The notes under the pieces are model-generated. The model saw nothing but the letters and a program-made list of their open reading frames with translations, searched no databases and was not told the DNA's origin. From the NCBI GenBank assembly GCA_032207245.1, contig CM063510.1, forward strand, positions 45,322,015 to 45,386,014: a stretch of 64,000 nucleotides of DNA, given 5' to 3'. Of this stretch, positions 1-15,500 are shown one piece after another. A program made the translations under genes and the position numbers. This stretch comes from Pardosa pseudoannulata (lineage: Eukaryota > Arthropoda > Arachnida > Araneae > Lycosidae). The number at the start of each line of letters is the position of its first letter. Position 1 is the first letter of the stretch.

Positions 1-46
1 CTATGATTAATCTCATCCTTACAATTTTTTCCCTTTGTCTTTCTAG

Positions 47-563
47 ATGTGGTTGTCAATCAGTCTAATGTATTAAGGGGCAACTTACCTACTAACTTAT
101 TACAACAAACACGCCCTCATGGCATTGCTGCCAATACATCTCCAGGACCTGCACCCAGTACAGGGGCAAATCCATTGACTGTTCAGCTTGGTCAACACCA
201 GTCCTTTGGGCCAACTTCTCAGCCAGTGTCTCAGCAACCAATGAGCATGACATCTAACATTCCGCCAAAACTAGCCAATGCTACTACTGTAAATCAGATG
301 GCTGCTCCTCACAGCCAAGCTATGACAACGACATCTGCCAGCAACATGTCTATGCAGCAGTCAGGAATGCCTATGAATACACCACAACCAACCCAACCAC
401 AAGTAAGCCCAGCAGTTGCCACAAAAGATCGGTGTACAATCTGGCAAGGTATCCTCGAGTTTCATGAGAAAGCCATGCCAAACAGTCAACCTCAGCCTCA
501 GAGAGTACAACACTCTCTACCTTGCACATTTTCTTCTATGGTGACTAATGGGGACCCTGATGT
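47..563 (+). CDS. MED25: MED25 exon a: linker and start of ACID domain
   Basis: The acceptor is the AG at 45-46 after a pyrimidine-rich tract and the donor is GTAAGT at 564. The exon starts with two bases completing a codon and ends with two bases (GT) of a Val codon. It encodes a Gln/Pro/Thr/Met-rich linker (many MQQ, NMSM and TPQPTQPQ stretches), then the first ACID strand (DRCTIWQGILEFHEK) and SLPCTFSSMVTNGDPDV. The apparent ATG at 47-49 is out of frame and is not the gene start. Confidence 0.9.
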
Positions 564-3500
564 GTAAGTTGATGATTTAACTCTTTTTTTTAAATTTTTA
601 ATTACAGTATGAAAATAGTACTATTATTCAGTTTTTTTCCTCATATGTATCTATCTGCAGCTATTTAAACATTTGGACACTAATTTCTTTTCTAACATAT
701 GTATGCATGTAAAATTGTTGGCTGTTAAAAAACAATAAGTAAGGTGTAAAAATTTTCGAGGAGTTTTGCAGAATGTAGTAGTGGATTTGAAGCAAATGAA
801 AATCAATTTTTTTTTAAATAAAATTTATATTTCCTTGAAAGTATAACCTTATAAAGATCAAGCAATATATCTATATAAAGACAAGCAGTACCAAACACAA
901 GGCTCTCTTACTCATGTCCAAAAGCGGGAGCTGACTGCAATTGCTAATCTTAGTACAGCTAGCATGTTACGTATGATTCTAAACAAGTGCAACTGGTATA
1001 TTTGCATGAAATATTACAAAATTCAGAAAAACAGGAAATATTTGTTACAAAAACATCTACACATTATACTTGCATTTCAAAATAACAGAAAATACAATGA
1101 TGATACAAACATAAAAATTCTGAATAATTTGAAATCCTGTTTTGTGATAATAAAACAGTTGAATTATGTCTGTGATTTTGTTGCTTCATATGCTGTACTG
1201 GAAAACAAAGCAATCTTCCAAATTGGAAAGACCAGCAAGTGGGGAATTTCTGAACAAAAATAAATTTTTATCATCTACATCTAAAAAAATCAATGTTTCT
1301 GTTTTTAAACTTATTAGCAATAATTTATAATTTGTTTTAAGATGTTAATATTAACCATTATACAATAAATCTCCATTTTTTTCTGTTGTATATCTAATTC
1401 TTCTAAGTAAAAAATTTCATCATTGCACATTAATTGCCATAGTCTTTTTTAACCATATTTTATAATCATACTGAAGGTCAATAAGTTGTTTACATGAGTA
1501 TACTTTTTGTGAAATGTTCACTGCTCATTCAGTCATATGTCTCATATTCTAAAATGAGTTTACTGACATTTTGCTGTATATCTTTTCTAGAAACCCTAAA
1601 AATTGAAAGAGAGATACAAAAATATATATTTTAAACCACAGTATAATAAAAGTGTAATACTATTGTGGTATAGTATATGTATGGTAAGCTCTTAACACTA
1701 GTCAGAATGACATCATTTTTGCAGTGAAATTAAAATTAAGAATATAAAATATTTAATGTGTTTTTATAAAAAAAGGTAAAAGATTTTAATTTAGGATAAT
1801 GTTATATCAATTTCAAAAGCTTGAATTTTTAAATAAAAAAACAGCATCAAGAGTATATCTGAAACATCCAAAATGATGACACCTGATTTTTTAGTGTTAA
1901 AATATTGTTACAAAAGTGTGCTATTACATAATTATAGATTAAAAATTTAATGAATTATAAGTGTTCATAACTTTCAAATCCGTCTTAATGCTGAATACTT
2001 GTTGTTATAAACGTGATTGGTATTTAACACCTGTTTTGATAAAATGTTTCACAGTGGGAATTTACTAATCACTGTTTTCTTTTCATAAAATGTAAACTGT
2101 ATTGATATTTCATATTATTGATACTTTATTGTTTGCTTAAAATTCATTATATTATAGTTTTAAGGAGATCCTTCAGCAGTTAAAATTACTGTATCGTATC
2201 TTCTATTATATTTTCCCTGTTGATTAATTTCTTTTATCCTACTTAATATGATATAAACGTATGTACTTTTAAACTAATTTCAGCCATTTAGCTGTTGTTT
2301 AATTTACTTGTAATTATGTTTACAGCAATGCTGACAAATGGCCAAATAGATTAATGTTACAGTTAATCCCTCGCCAACTGATTGTGGTGGCTAATTTATT
2401 TAACATTCTAAAGACAGCTGCTCGCCATGTTCTCATTCATTTCAATCAAGATTCTGAAGCCTTGTCCACATTATGTAAACTAATGAGTTCTGGTTTGGTA
2501 AGTATTTACTTAAAAAAAAAAAATAGATTTTAAATCTGAGTTTGGGATAACTTCTCTAATTGCTATTTTGGGTGACTTATAAATGAGACATAATATTTTT
2601 TGCTGCCTAAAATTGCATGTAACTTTTTTAACCACAATAAGATTTTTCAAACATTTTGTGGTAACATCCCATTAAAATGTCTTGAAAATAAGTATTTATA
2701 TTTTAGCATGAAAATTTTGAATTGCAGTCAACAAATTATGTTTTCTGTTGATTTTTATGACACTTTAAATGATTCTACATTTACTTTTGCTTCATTAAAA
2801 AAATTCTTTATTGCTATTTTTAAATTTAATAAGGCTAGATATGAGAAAATGCTTGCATATATTTAAATAGACATTTTGAATGTTCTCATAAAATTAACCC
2901 TTTCCAAAAACAGTGAAATTTGGAATGCAAATAGGTAATAAATATTTTTTATGAAACCATGTAATAAACAATACTTGCATACAAAATGCCATGTAAGACA
3001 CGTTGATTCCTGTTCAATAAAATCAGTTTTGGCTAGATTTTTTTTAAATTTTTCAAATTTTTACAAGGAATATGTTTTAATCATTATCAGGACTTTATAG
3101 AGTAAAATGTCCAGTTACATAAATGTTATTATTGAAATGTGGTAGTTTTTACCTGTAATCTAAGTAACTTAGCAACTTACAGTACATTTTGTTTCTGAGA
3201 ACTATATTAAAATATGCTGTTATGTTTTATGTAAGTTTATTAAATTATATTGTTATGTTGGTGATATGTTCAGTCATAGCTGGATTGCTTCAGCTAGTTC
3301 AAAGCATAAAGTTATTATTTTATTCTTAAATTTCACTCATCCAAAAAAAAAAAGAGAAAAAAACATTAAAAAATATGTCTTTAATATAAGCAAATAGTTT
3401 TCTATTTTGAATGTTTTTTTTATATTTTATTAATTCTTATTGAAGAATACTGAAATAATTTATTTAGATAAAGATGATCTATAAATTTAATGAATGATTG

Positions 3501-3883
3501 TATTTGAATAACTATGGTCATTTGCCAATATTTTAAAAGAAATATTGTTTGAAAAACTTCATTTCTGAAAGAAAAATTTGTATGAGTCAGATATGGAAAT
3601 TTAAATTTAAAAATAATACAAATAGCAAATTATTCCAGATAAAAAATTGAGATGTTTAGAAATGCTAAGCTATTCACAGCATAGTTCATTGTGTTCTATC
3701 TTTTGTTTTAATTTATTTGATTCATTATTTAACATATTTGTCTGAAATATTATTGCAAGTATCAAATCTTAGATCAAATTTTAGATTATAAATGAATAGA
3801 TTTAAATGTCAATGTTAAAAATAGCAATGCAACTATACTATAAGCTGTTTCCAATTGATATGAAATAATAAAATTCAATATAT

Positions 3884-3932
<49 letters not shown>

Positions 3933-6505
3933 TACACATGAATTTATCTCTTAACTAATGTTTTCAATAACTAATTTAATGCTAGAAATACAAGAATTTT
4001 TTTTCATTTAAAAAGGGATGAATTTTGTCCTTTTTTACAGTAGAAATAATAGGAAGAATATAAAATATTTATTGCCCTTTTATGTAAAAAAAATGATGAA
4101 ATATTTTAAGTTTAAAGCAATTTCATATTAATTTGAAACACATGAGTCTATAAATGAAAATACCACATTCATCTATGGTAGACCTATAGGTATCCATGCC
4201 CAGAATGGATAACTCACTGAGGCCTCCCTTTTTGGAATGATCATATTCAAAATGTTAACACAACTATTTACCCAATATTATTTAATCAAAACTAAATAGC
4301 TAAAATAATTTAGAAGACATAAATCTTTAAGAGTAAAGAAAAGCCAATTTGCATCTGAGAGGTTCATAATCAATGGGAACCAAAGCTATTTTTCCTTTTA
4401 CAAAATAAAATTGTCTTCCAGATTCAGTAAGTTGTTATTTCTCTTGTATGCATATGTACATATGTTGCACATATGCATATGTATATGTACATATGCATAT
4501 GTATGCATATGTTAGGAAATAATGTAGATTAAGCATTTTCTAGAATTAATTTAAATTTCCAGGGATGAATTATTGTTGAGACACTTTAGGTATCAAATTT
4601 TTTAACCTATTTATTTTAAATGGATTTTATTATTATTATTTTTTTTTGGTTTTCTTCATTTAACTAACATGTTTTAAAAAAATCTTATTAATCTGCTTTT
4701 AAAAAGGTTTTAATTTATGTTACAAAAAAAGTAAATAAATAAAATGAACAAAAATGACAGGGCTCCTAAAGTATGAGCTTGTTTACTGGATTAATACTCC
4801 GCAGTGAAACAGCCCATGGGAGCCATGGCCTATGGTGCCAATCTTCATTTTCGAGACCAATGATCCCTGGGGGAAAGCATATGTTCTGGCTAGGTGGTCA
4901 ACCTTACACAAAACCCTCAGTGTTTAGTTCCCAAGCCTGCTTTGTTCTCAATTAGTCTACTTACTGAAGGGATGAAAGGCTAAGTCAACCTTGCCCAGTC
5001 TGAGGATCAAACCTTGGACCTGTGTCATGGGAGCACAAAGTGCTACCCCAATGCCTCTGGGTTTCTGTCTACTGAATTATGCAGGTCTGAAATTATCGAG
5101 ACATCATTAAATTTGTCAATTTGTCCATATGGAAAGACTTAATATTTTACTTATAAACTGTTTTTAGATGTATCCTTCTTATTTTTCATTTGGCTTCTTT
5201 CTTCATCCTACTACTTTATAACATATATTTAAAAACTTAAGATTCTTTCCCACCTAATCCTTGACATACCTGTATTACTTATTAGTAGAACTCATTAGTA
5301 TAGTTATTCTCAGGATTTCACACTAATATCTGGATTTCCAGAAAAATAAAATTATGAATTATTTCTCTTTACTACTTTGTTAACTTTGAAGGTAAATCAA
5401 GGAATTCGGCATTCAAATATGTATAATATACTGTAATAATATACCTTAAAAAATCAAGGCTTTCAAATAATCCCCAATTTCTGGGACACGGTCTGCTGGA
5501 CTCTTAATCTTATTATAAGTTAAAACTTGGTAAGCTTTGATGGCACACTGCAGGAAAGTATTGAAAAAGGTGATCATATACAATTTTGAGTGTTAAAAAT
5601 GCTGTGGAATGAATATGTAGTTTTTGAAACCATGTCACAGTAGTTAAAATAGTAAAAGATGCACAGAAGTACAGGCACATGCTCAATAAAGGATATTTGT
5701 GATGATAATGAAAAAATTCAATGGTTGTCTGTAACAAATTAATTCTGATGCTTTAAGAAAATCTGCTTTTTCACAAGCAAAATTGAATGTTTTCAAACAT
5801 ATTTAGCATATTTTCATATCTTCAAAAGTCTTTTTTTTTTAATTTATAAATTTTATAGAAGAATTTTATATCCACACTTGTTTTTATATCCCCTTGATGT
5901 GTATTTCCATTAAATTTTCCAGAACCTCACAAACACTTTTTAGCAATTTGTCCCAAGAGGATTTAGTGCCACTAAACTCTAACCATTATAAACACTTTTT
6001 AATCTATTATGAATCCAATTTCAAAATGACTGCATCCATTTTTCTGGAGTTAAAATTTTTTTCTATCAATTACGTGTTTTTTTTTCTTTTTTTAAAATTT
6101 TTGTATGATTTAATGTGAGTTTTCAATTGTATCATTGTAGGTAGGATGCATTCAGTACCCACAGACTTGTGATATCCGTATCATGGTTGTTTTATATATG
6201 CCAGATAAAAAAATATACATGGGTTTTATTGCAAATGATCAAGATACTTTCTTCCATAATATTCGACAAATGTATGAAACACATCGGAAACAACAGCAGA
6301 AACAGAGAGTAAGAATATTTTGATATTTCTTAGTACCTTATAGTAAAAATTTGTAGAGAAGTTATTTGTTTATTTTAAGAATTAATTACTTAGATATTTT
6401 TAATATTTTATAATGAAATGAATCCTTTTTTATAATACAATAACACTAACACTCCATTTTGCATTATTTCAACTCCAAGCCATTTATTTTGTTTGGTGAA
6501 ACTTG

Positions 6506-6555
<50 letters not shown>

Positions 6556-9500
6556 TTGTGTATATATAAACATACACAAACTTATACAGGTATATATAGT
6601 TATATTAGTTGGCACTATCATTAGCAAGGTTCTAGGTGTTCTAGTGTTAAAATTTTTTTTCTGAAAAATTCTTGTGGTTAGCTAAAAAGAACTCATTTTA
6701 TAGTTATCAAAAATAATTCATCTATATCTTTGCTTGCATCATCATAGGCTACTCAAAGGAAGATATTTTTGATGGTTTTTTAATTGATATAATTTATAAT
6801 TTCTTATTTAAAAATGAAATTTATCTTTAAAAATGGAGATTCAAAGTAGTGTAACAGGAGAAAAAAAAATTTGTTTGTTTACTATTTTTGTGTAATCTTT
6901 AAAGTTACAATTTTACAAAAATTCAAACTATTTAAAAAAAAACATCAATGTCCTTAATATTTTATTACTGAAATAGTGTTAATTTTAATGGGTACTATAT
7001 GTAGTTATTTTCTAAATAATCTTGTTACTTTGAAATATTGTAATACTTAATTTTTGGGCATACTCTTCCTTTTAAAAGTCAGCATTCATGGAACTGAAGT
7101 GGTAGGTGTTCAACAAAAGTCATATTGCAGACCTTCAGGATAAACGAAGAGTTAACTCAATTGATGTTATGGTATGATGAATTATGATTCTTGCACTTGC
7201 ACGGCCAGACAGAGGAAAACAAAATGACTGGTTAGATTATTTTCAAGAATTTCAGCAACTCAATGTAAAGGAAGTTGGGTGGTTCACCAGGCTACTATCT
7301 GAATTGTGTAGCAAAAATGAAACTTTTAATATCTTATTGAAATGAGGACAGGAATGGCAGGCATTGCTTCTTATCAATAGCAGATAAATTAATTGAAGGA
7401 TCTTTTTGAGTTTCTTCTTTATATGAGTGTCGTATTTATATATGTTTCTGTATGAATCATCTGCCTAGATTTTAGACATTCTATTTCAGGGGGAAAAAAA
7501 CTTATTTGGTTCGTTAGGATTAGACTCAGTAACCTAGTCTGCAGTTTTAATCCTCCACTAAACACATTTAAGGAGTCAATTGTGACCAAAAGTTCTTTTA
7601 AAACTATTTACACCAGCTTTTAAATTCTGTTGCCATTTGCTTGTGCAGATACATTGTCATCTTCCAAAGTGAGAGAAGTATAAATTTCCATGAAAATTAT
7701 CTTAGTTCAACACTGTGTGTGTTGAACTAAGTAAGTGTCTGTGTAGTCAAGAAAAGTGCCTCTGTCAGTGGTCAAGTTCAAATGAATCACTCAGATCTCA
7801 TAAGAGCCATATGAAAGAATTTACAAGTTAATGATTTTTATTAAAGAAGAAAGTAATTGCATTCTTGGATTGAGGTTTTTTCTTCATGATGTTAGATTTA
7901 CATTGGGGAAAATAATCTAGTTAATTTTTAGGATAAATTTTAAATAAAATGACTAAAGAAATCTCTAACGTTTAGCTCAAGATTTTGGTCTCTTCCCAGG
8001 CTTGGACATTTTTCCATGGTAAAGCACAATGGAGTAAAAGGACATATCTCAGAATTTTATACATATATTTATATATGTGTGTGTGAATATATATGTATGT
8101 CTGCATACTGCACACTTTTTCCACCTAATTTGTGGTTGTTTAAAAACCTACTTTAAAGTATAAGCATGGGAGAGAAGCTCTTTAGAAACACATTAACAAG
8201 TAAGGACAAACTAACAAGCTAAATTGTTAAAACTTAAATTGACAAATGTCTCATCAAAAACTCATTAAAAATAAATTCTTTCAATATCATGGATATTTGT
8301 ATTACTGAAGTAATGTTAGTTTTAATGGGTATTAAATGCAGTAATTTGCTAAAATGTTTTTGTTCCAAAAATTAGTAGTAAACTGTGTTTGAATTATCAA
8401 TTACCAAATATATTTTTTTCCATTTTGAAAGGAAAATCAGTTACAATATTTTATTTCAGCACTTTATGGTTAAGGTACAAATGGATATACTATATTTGCT
8501 ATCTCATTTATTTTTATTTTAGAATTCTTTGAAAAAAGTTGCTTAAATAACAATTTTTTAATATAAATACTTTTTAAAAAATTCATCAAAAGTGTTAAAA
8601 CTGCCCTACAAATTATACAATACTTGTCCTATACTTTTCTTTAAATTTATTTTGTATTTTTAACAGATGCAGCAATTGGGAAGCAATATAACATCTACTG
8701 ATGGAAGAGTTTTGCCCTCCTCAACTACTTCCACACCAAATATAATGATGCCCCAGGTAAGATAGCTATGTAATCTGCTTTGTTAACAAAATTTTATTAC
8801 AAAAGGTAAACTTTGTGTATGTAAACTTTATATGTTTGTTAAATATGCTAATGGGATATAAAAGATCTTGATTTATAGAGTTTATAATTAAATATAATAA
8901 AATGTATACAATTTCTTTTTATTTAACACTAGAGTTGTGGCAGTTTCGATATACCTAACTGTGGGCTGGGTTAAATTGATCCCAATTCATATAAACCTGT
9001 GTTGAAAAAGTACTCTGCTAGATTGTTATAGTACACAAAAAAATAATATATGACAATATAGAAAATTGTAAATTGTTAGAAAAGATATAGGCAACATTAA
9101 TTGAAATATTTAGTTTCTTACCAGTCAAGATTTGTATCATGCTTGCATAACAATAAATCGTATAAAATACATCTTTCCTTTTTTCACAAATACAAGTAAA
9201 TCTTTCAGATTCCATTTCATTCACTCCAGTTAGACCAGTGTTGTGAGAAAATTTTCTGTAGTGATATATCTTCCTTTGTTTTTGAAAGGTTTTATCAAAT
9301 GCAAAATGATGTATTCAGAGAGAGTAAGGTTTCCAGGGCATTTTTTTTATCTTTACCTTAATATGGAAAATCATAGAACAGGGATTTTTTTTTTTTTAAT
9401 TGTAGAAATTTAATGTGAACCCATTAGACTTTGGGTAATGGTAGCATTATACCTCAAGGAAACTTAAGATTCCAATCAATAGTCCAAAAACACATATAGC

Positions 9501-12500
9501 AGAGAGTGCACTTCAAAAATGCTAACATAGGTATTTTCTCCCATACAAAGTCGTAACTAAATGTCTCTCATAGATGAAAAGTAGCTGTTTACCATTCAAA
9601 GAAATGTATGTTATCAGAATGTTGCATCTGTAGCCATTGACTACTACCACTACAATAAAATCTTCAGCTGCCCTTCTGTTATCAGTAACACCTTTCTAAA
9701 TCTCCCCTGACCTTGTTGACCATTTGACCTTGAGGTATTGTTCTGCTCACATATGGACAATGAAAAGAAAACTATTAAAGTATTTCCCATTCCAGGAAAT
9801 GTTGAATTTTTAAATTTGTTTGTGGTTATAATTGGGTCAAAATGACCCTTCTTGCAGTTTTAGGCATAAGTATTAAAAACAAAAAACTATTAACTATTTA
9901 ATGTATTATACTTTCATAGATTATTATTGATATAAAATTAGGAAAAGTCGAGAATTTTTTTTCAATTCCATTAGTAACTTTTTGAGAAATGCGTAAGCAA
10001 AAATGATTTTGGGTGAAAATGACCCATTCTGCAGTTTTAGTGTTAAAAAGTTCAATTGCTTGTAAAGCATTTAGATTAATGTCATTATTAAAAAAATATT
10101 TACTCCACTGACTCTTGCAGCAAAGTAGCAATAGTAGTATAAATAAATTTATACTAGTATTAAACAACGTAATATTATATTCTACTTACCACAAAACTCT
10201 GCTTAAATATTGTGCTGTTTGTCTGAAGCATTCCTTTGTACAATACAAAGGACTAAATTAAACATAGTGAGACATTTTAAATTCTCTCTAAGCTTTTAAT
10301 TGTTTTTCAAAGTAAAAATATGATTATGCTGTTGAAGTAACATATGATGCAGTTAGGATTGGGAATAAAGGGGAGGGCAATGTATATAGTAATTATCAAT
10401 TATGAATTCATTGAATGGTAGAATATTGAACTTCCTATCTTTAAAAGTAATTTTTTTTTTCATTTTGTAAGCATGACAAACTTAAAAAAAATAAACAAAC
10501 AACAACAAAAAATAAATAAATAAAATAAAGAGATATAGTTGTTGCATCCTAAGGATGTACTATGTTGCATGTAACATGCATCAGCAGATTATGTTTGGGG
10601 ATTTTATTTTGTCACTTAATGTTTTATAATACATTACATTCCAGATATGCATTGAAAGCTTAGTAAAATTAAATATGTTGAAATTATATTTAAATTACAT
10701 GCCACATTTCATACTTTTAGAGAAAGAACACAAATATTGTAACAGAACAAAGCATCTTATCCAATAAAACAAAGCTCAAAAGTATACTTTTTTTCATGAA
10801 AATTAACTATATCAATATTTAAAATATTTGTTGAAACTATTCAAAGAAAATATTTATATGACTTATTTACTATGAAAGTTATACTTCTCAAATCTGCTAT
10901 TAGTACACTCACACAACACACACACACATACAGATAACAAAATATTAGTATTTTTTAGAAAATTGGTGTAGAAAATAAGCATGTATAGTTATCATTTTTA
11001 AATATGGTTATTATGTGTGCTTTCATTATTTTATTAATATGTTAAATTTATCAAACCTAAGAAATGGATCTTCTGACATGTATCTTTCTCACTGAGAATT
11101 ATCAAAAATTTTAATATATTTCATAGTTTGTGGAATTCCTTTTTTACTGTAAATTTCATTCTTTCATTCAAGGCATCTACTGGCAACATGCCAGCTGCAG
11201 CAACTACGACGCCAATTAACACTCGTATGCCTTTAAATCAGACTCAAGTTGCACCAAATAATCAGCCTCCACCTCAGACGCAGGCACCTAATGGGACAAT
11301 GGTTCATTCAACAAATATGAACCAGCAACAAGCAACTCTTACTCAGGCAGCGAGGTTATCTCAGTTAGAGGCTGCTAGGCAGCAGAATCTGGTAAGATCC
11401 AAATATCAGTCTATGGTAAGATGTGAAACCTATTTGTTATATAGCTTGTGATCTATGGTTTGTGTCCCAGACTGTAAAAGGATAAAATTCATTTCCTTCA
11501 GCAAAACCCTTTGCTGCTGGTTTATAGGGAAAGTGGAGAATCCTGTACAGAAGAATCATGGTACTGAATGTCAGCTTGCAATTTTTATCTTGTGTTAAAA
11601 ATGAAGCTGATTTAAGATTTGAAATTATGTAAAGTTATTGTTTGTCTGTCACAAAAAACAATTGAGTATCAATAGTATAATTAAAAATAATACTATGGAT
11701 TATTTTATTAGTATTAGCATTTGCATATACAGTCAAACCCCAATATAGCACCACCTCAATATACTGTCATCTCTATTGCAGCAGCACATATGTGTGTGAA
11801 CAAATTTTCCACATAGGACAAAGGAGTGTTAAAAATCTGTTTAAGTGTGTAATTTGTAATAATGATTTGTAATTATAATCGTACCATAATCTTTCTGCTT
11901 CAACAGCGTATACTATTTTTATCTTTTGTGTTTTACAAAGATATAGTTATGTGTAAATAACAAGTTAACAAGAGTTATTACTAACTACTTATTACTAAAG
12001 AATTATTACTAACAAGAAACAAGTTAATATTGTGTGAATAGGATGCTTTTAAATGTTGTTAAATGTGTTATTATCAATAGAAATCATTTTTTCATTGATA
12101 ATATACAAAACAAAGTGATTTATAATTTTGCATTATCTGCAGTGTATAGGAGATTATGTGAATAATTTCACTTTGTAGATTTAGATGCGGGATTCAGTAT
12201 ACTCCCAAACTCATTATAAAATGTCAGAAATGTTATCAGAGGAGGGTAATGCTGTAACAAGGTTTTGATTGTATATATGAATATATAATTTTTTAAAAAT
12301 TGTTACTAATGGAAAAACTAATAAAAACTTCTTCCTTAAGCTCTTATCTTGATGCTTAAAAAAGTAGTTTAAATGTATACTAGAAAAAATAATAAGTCAT
12401 AAGCAACATGAAGATGCTAACCATTTATTATTTTGTTCTATGTATTAAGAATTTGATTTAGACTGATAACTGTCATTTATATATTTACTGAAAAATTAAT

Positions 12501-15500
12501 ATCTGAATAAATGGAAAGAATAGTTCTTTACTAACTTAACAAAAAAGGTTTAATTAATAGTTTTACCAAGAATCGTTTATGTTCACTATTCATTAAAATA
12601 TTAAAATTTATATTTGTTTTTGGAAAAAAAGGAAAAAACACCAAATTTGTTTACAATTTTTTAAAAAAATATTTTTATATGAAAATTGGGCTGTTAAAAT
12701 GTTCAATTTAAATAATTAGTATCACTTTCATTATCCCCCCTCCAGGTTTGGTCTGGAATAAATTTAATGTTTTTCATAGCATAAAGCTTCAATTGCATTT
12801 TTTTGCGTGCTTAAAATAAGATTATAAAATGTTTGAATTTATAAGTATTTGGTGTATAAAATAATTCCATTATAGAAGGCATGATTCTGAAAAGAAGAAA
12901 TTATAACACTGTTGAGATAAACAACATCTTAATCAATTTGAATAACCAACCATGTGGTACTATGTATATTCATATTTCCAGGCATAATTGATTATTATTT
13001 ATCAGATATAATCCCATTGTTAATTTTTTTGTTAATGTAATTTTTCAACCGAATAGAATTTTCCTCAAAAATAACTTTGTAAAAATAGTATCTTATGGTA
13101 GTTAGTATAGCTATTTTGATTTTGCGATAAGTTTTAGAGGGTATGTATGAGCAAGACAATCTGTACAATTGAAAAAATTTCCTTATAATCTTTTTACTTT
13201 ATGAACTGATAAAGCTACTGGTATTTAATAATAGCTGGTATAATTTGCTTTAGTCTTCACAGCAGGTTATGGTGTAAATATTTTGCCTAATTTACATAAA
13301 TATAATATTGTTGCAGACAGAAGTAAAACAATGTCCTTTTTGTAGGGAATTTAAAATTGTAAATTTTATTATATGGACAAATATTTTAATTCTTTCAATT
13401 AAGTATTATATAGAATTGTTGCAGCAAGTGTACTAATAAAAGGTACAAGAGATAATTTCCGAATTACATTTTAAACTCCTTTTCTCTCAACTGGAATTTC
13501 CTCTAAAATTTTATCAACTTAATAACTGCTAGTCTTACACTATTTGCTCTTCCACATTTCTTATATTAAATATATCATGTTTTTTTTGTAGTTGAAGTCG
13601 CATGTAGTCTGGGTTTAATGATTAACTTTCATTAATGTTTACTCAAGCACTTTTACAAGCATTATTTTATCAAATAAAGTGGTGACAACATTTTTCTTTT
13701 TGAACTCCAGCACTTAATATATGCTATTATTCTGAAATCTGTATAAGTATTTATTATGGAGCACAAACAGAAATGGATCTGGGCTGTTAACTACCAGCAT
13801 GAAATACATCACACTGCCCACTATCAAAAGATTTGTAGTAATTTATAATTTAAAACCATAGAGGTTATGTTTATATGACTACTCCATAAAATGGTCTCAG
13901 TACCTCTTGTCATTTTAGCATTTATTGTGTGCATAAAAAATATCTGTAGGCTTTAAGTAAATTCAGTCAATGTCCCCTTTTGAATGAATACCTATGCATG
14001 CAAGTATTTTGAGAGTGAATCACATCTCAAAGGTAATTGGAACCTTCCCTCTAAAAAGAAAAGAAAATAAAGTATTTGTTAAATCCAAATAAAGTTTATA
14101 TAACAATTCTAGATGCAAAAAGGCAGTAGAAAATGAAATAGATTTTTCACTAGATATTTTCTGTAGAATTCTTTTAAAAAATTCATTAAAGCTTTAGTTA
14201 TTTTAACTAGTTAATTATTTAATAAAAATTCATTCTCTTGTCGTGTATTGGTTATTATTTATTCTGTTGGCCATTCTAGAGCTATGGGCAATTGCATACT
14301 TGCATACTATGTGCATTTACTGACCTTGGTCTTAAGCACAAGTATTTATTTGGTTAATTGCTTTATATTCAAAAATAGAATGTTTATTTTTAAGTAACAT
14401 TTTTTGAGATGATTTTACCCTTTTGAGGAATAAAATGAGGACTTTTGTACCTTTATTTAGTATATTTGGAATAAACATGTGATAAAGTCTTACATATAAA
14501 TGTAACAACTGAAATTATTGTTTATTTAAAGTTTTTGGTGAATATGTCTCAGCTTAAAGCTAGATAAAACTATTAAATTCTTTCTAATAGTATGTAGAAT
14601 GTTAAGGTTGAAAAAATGAACTGTTAAATTTTACAGATTCTGAAGCTTCTTAGCCAGTATTTAACTTTCCTAATTTCGTTTCAGTATTAATTTTCTTATA
14701 AAGTGCAATTATTGCCTGTTTATAAAAAGAAATTATTGTAATTTTTTATTCATGAAAACATAATTTTAATAGTTTAGAGTATAAAAGTTTGTAAATTAAG
14801 TAATGATATACTTAAGTTAAGCTACAGGGTGTACAAAGTATTTTTCACTGAATATTTATGATCATATATCATGCATTTCTATAGAAGACCTGCTATCAAT
14901 TCTTTCTTAGAATAACATTAAAAAATAGGAAGTCCTAAAAAAATTAAGCAATATTATCAAGTTTCTAAACTTTCTGTAACTATATTTTACCCCCCCCCCC
15001 ATTAAAAAAAAAGGGAATATGGAAGTTTTTGAAGTTATCAATTACTTTTTCTGTTTTTTTTTTTTATACAATGTTAATTTCCTATGGCAGATAAAATATA
15101 CTTTTATTAATTTTCTTTTAACTTTAAATTGCCTTCTTTTAGATGTCCATTTTTTAAATAAAAATAATTTCTGTGTATTGATGCACATGTATAGTGTTTT
15201 ATTTATTCTCTAATCAATTTCATGGGTAGTACAGTTATTACACTTTAATATATGTATTATATTATAAATATATCTTTACATGATTTTAGTTTATGGTTTA
15301 ATAATATTGAATTAGTTCATGCCATTTTTTGTAAATGTAGAGCATGCATATCATGTTGACACATGTTCTTATCTGTTTTTATTTATTTTGAATTACCTGT
15401 CACAGTATTTTCAACCTTTCGTACGTAATTTGATATTTATTTTTACATCAGCTGTATAATTGAGTATTTATTTATTTAACGTTTTTGTGTTCAAAACATA

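Larger units (their letters stand above)
2498..6140 (+). other. MED25 intron (exons b-c)
   Basis: 3.6-kb intron. It contains a (TA)n tract at about 3,878-3,929, a palindrome-rich ATGCATATGTACATATG patch at about 4,446-4,515, an antisense SINE-like block at about 4,757-5,065 and one copy of a dispersed repeat at about 5,310-5,760. The rest is plain AT-rich sequence. Confidence 0.8.

Noticed and set aside
47..49. ATG at 47-49 as MED25 start
   Set aside because: It is out of frame with the coding exon and directly follows a splice acceptor; the protein clearly continues from upstream.
964..1263. 99-codon frame in the first MED25 intron
   Set aside because: Composition is what AT-rich noise gives; no splice sites or family match.
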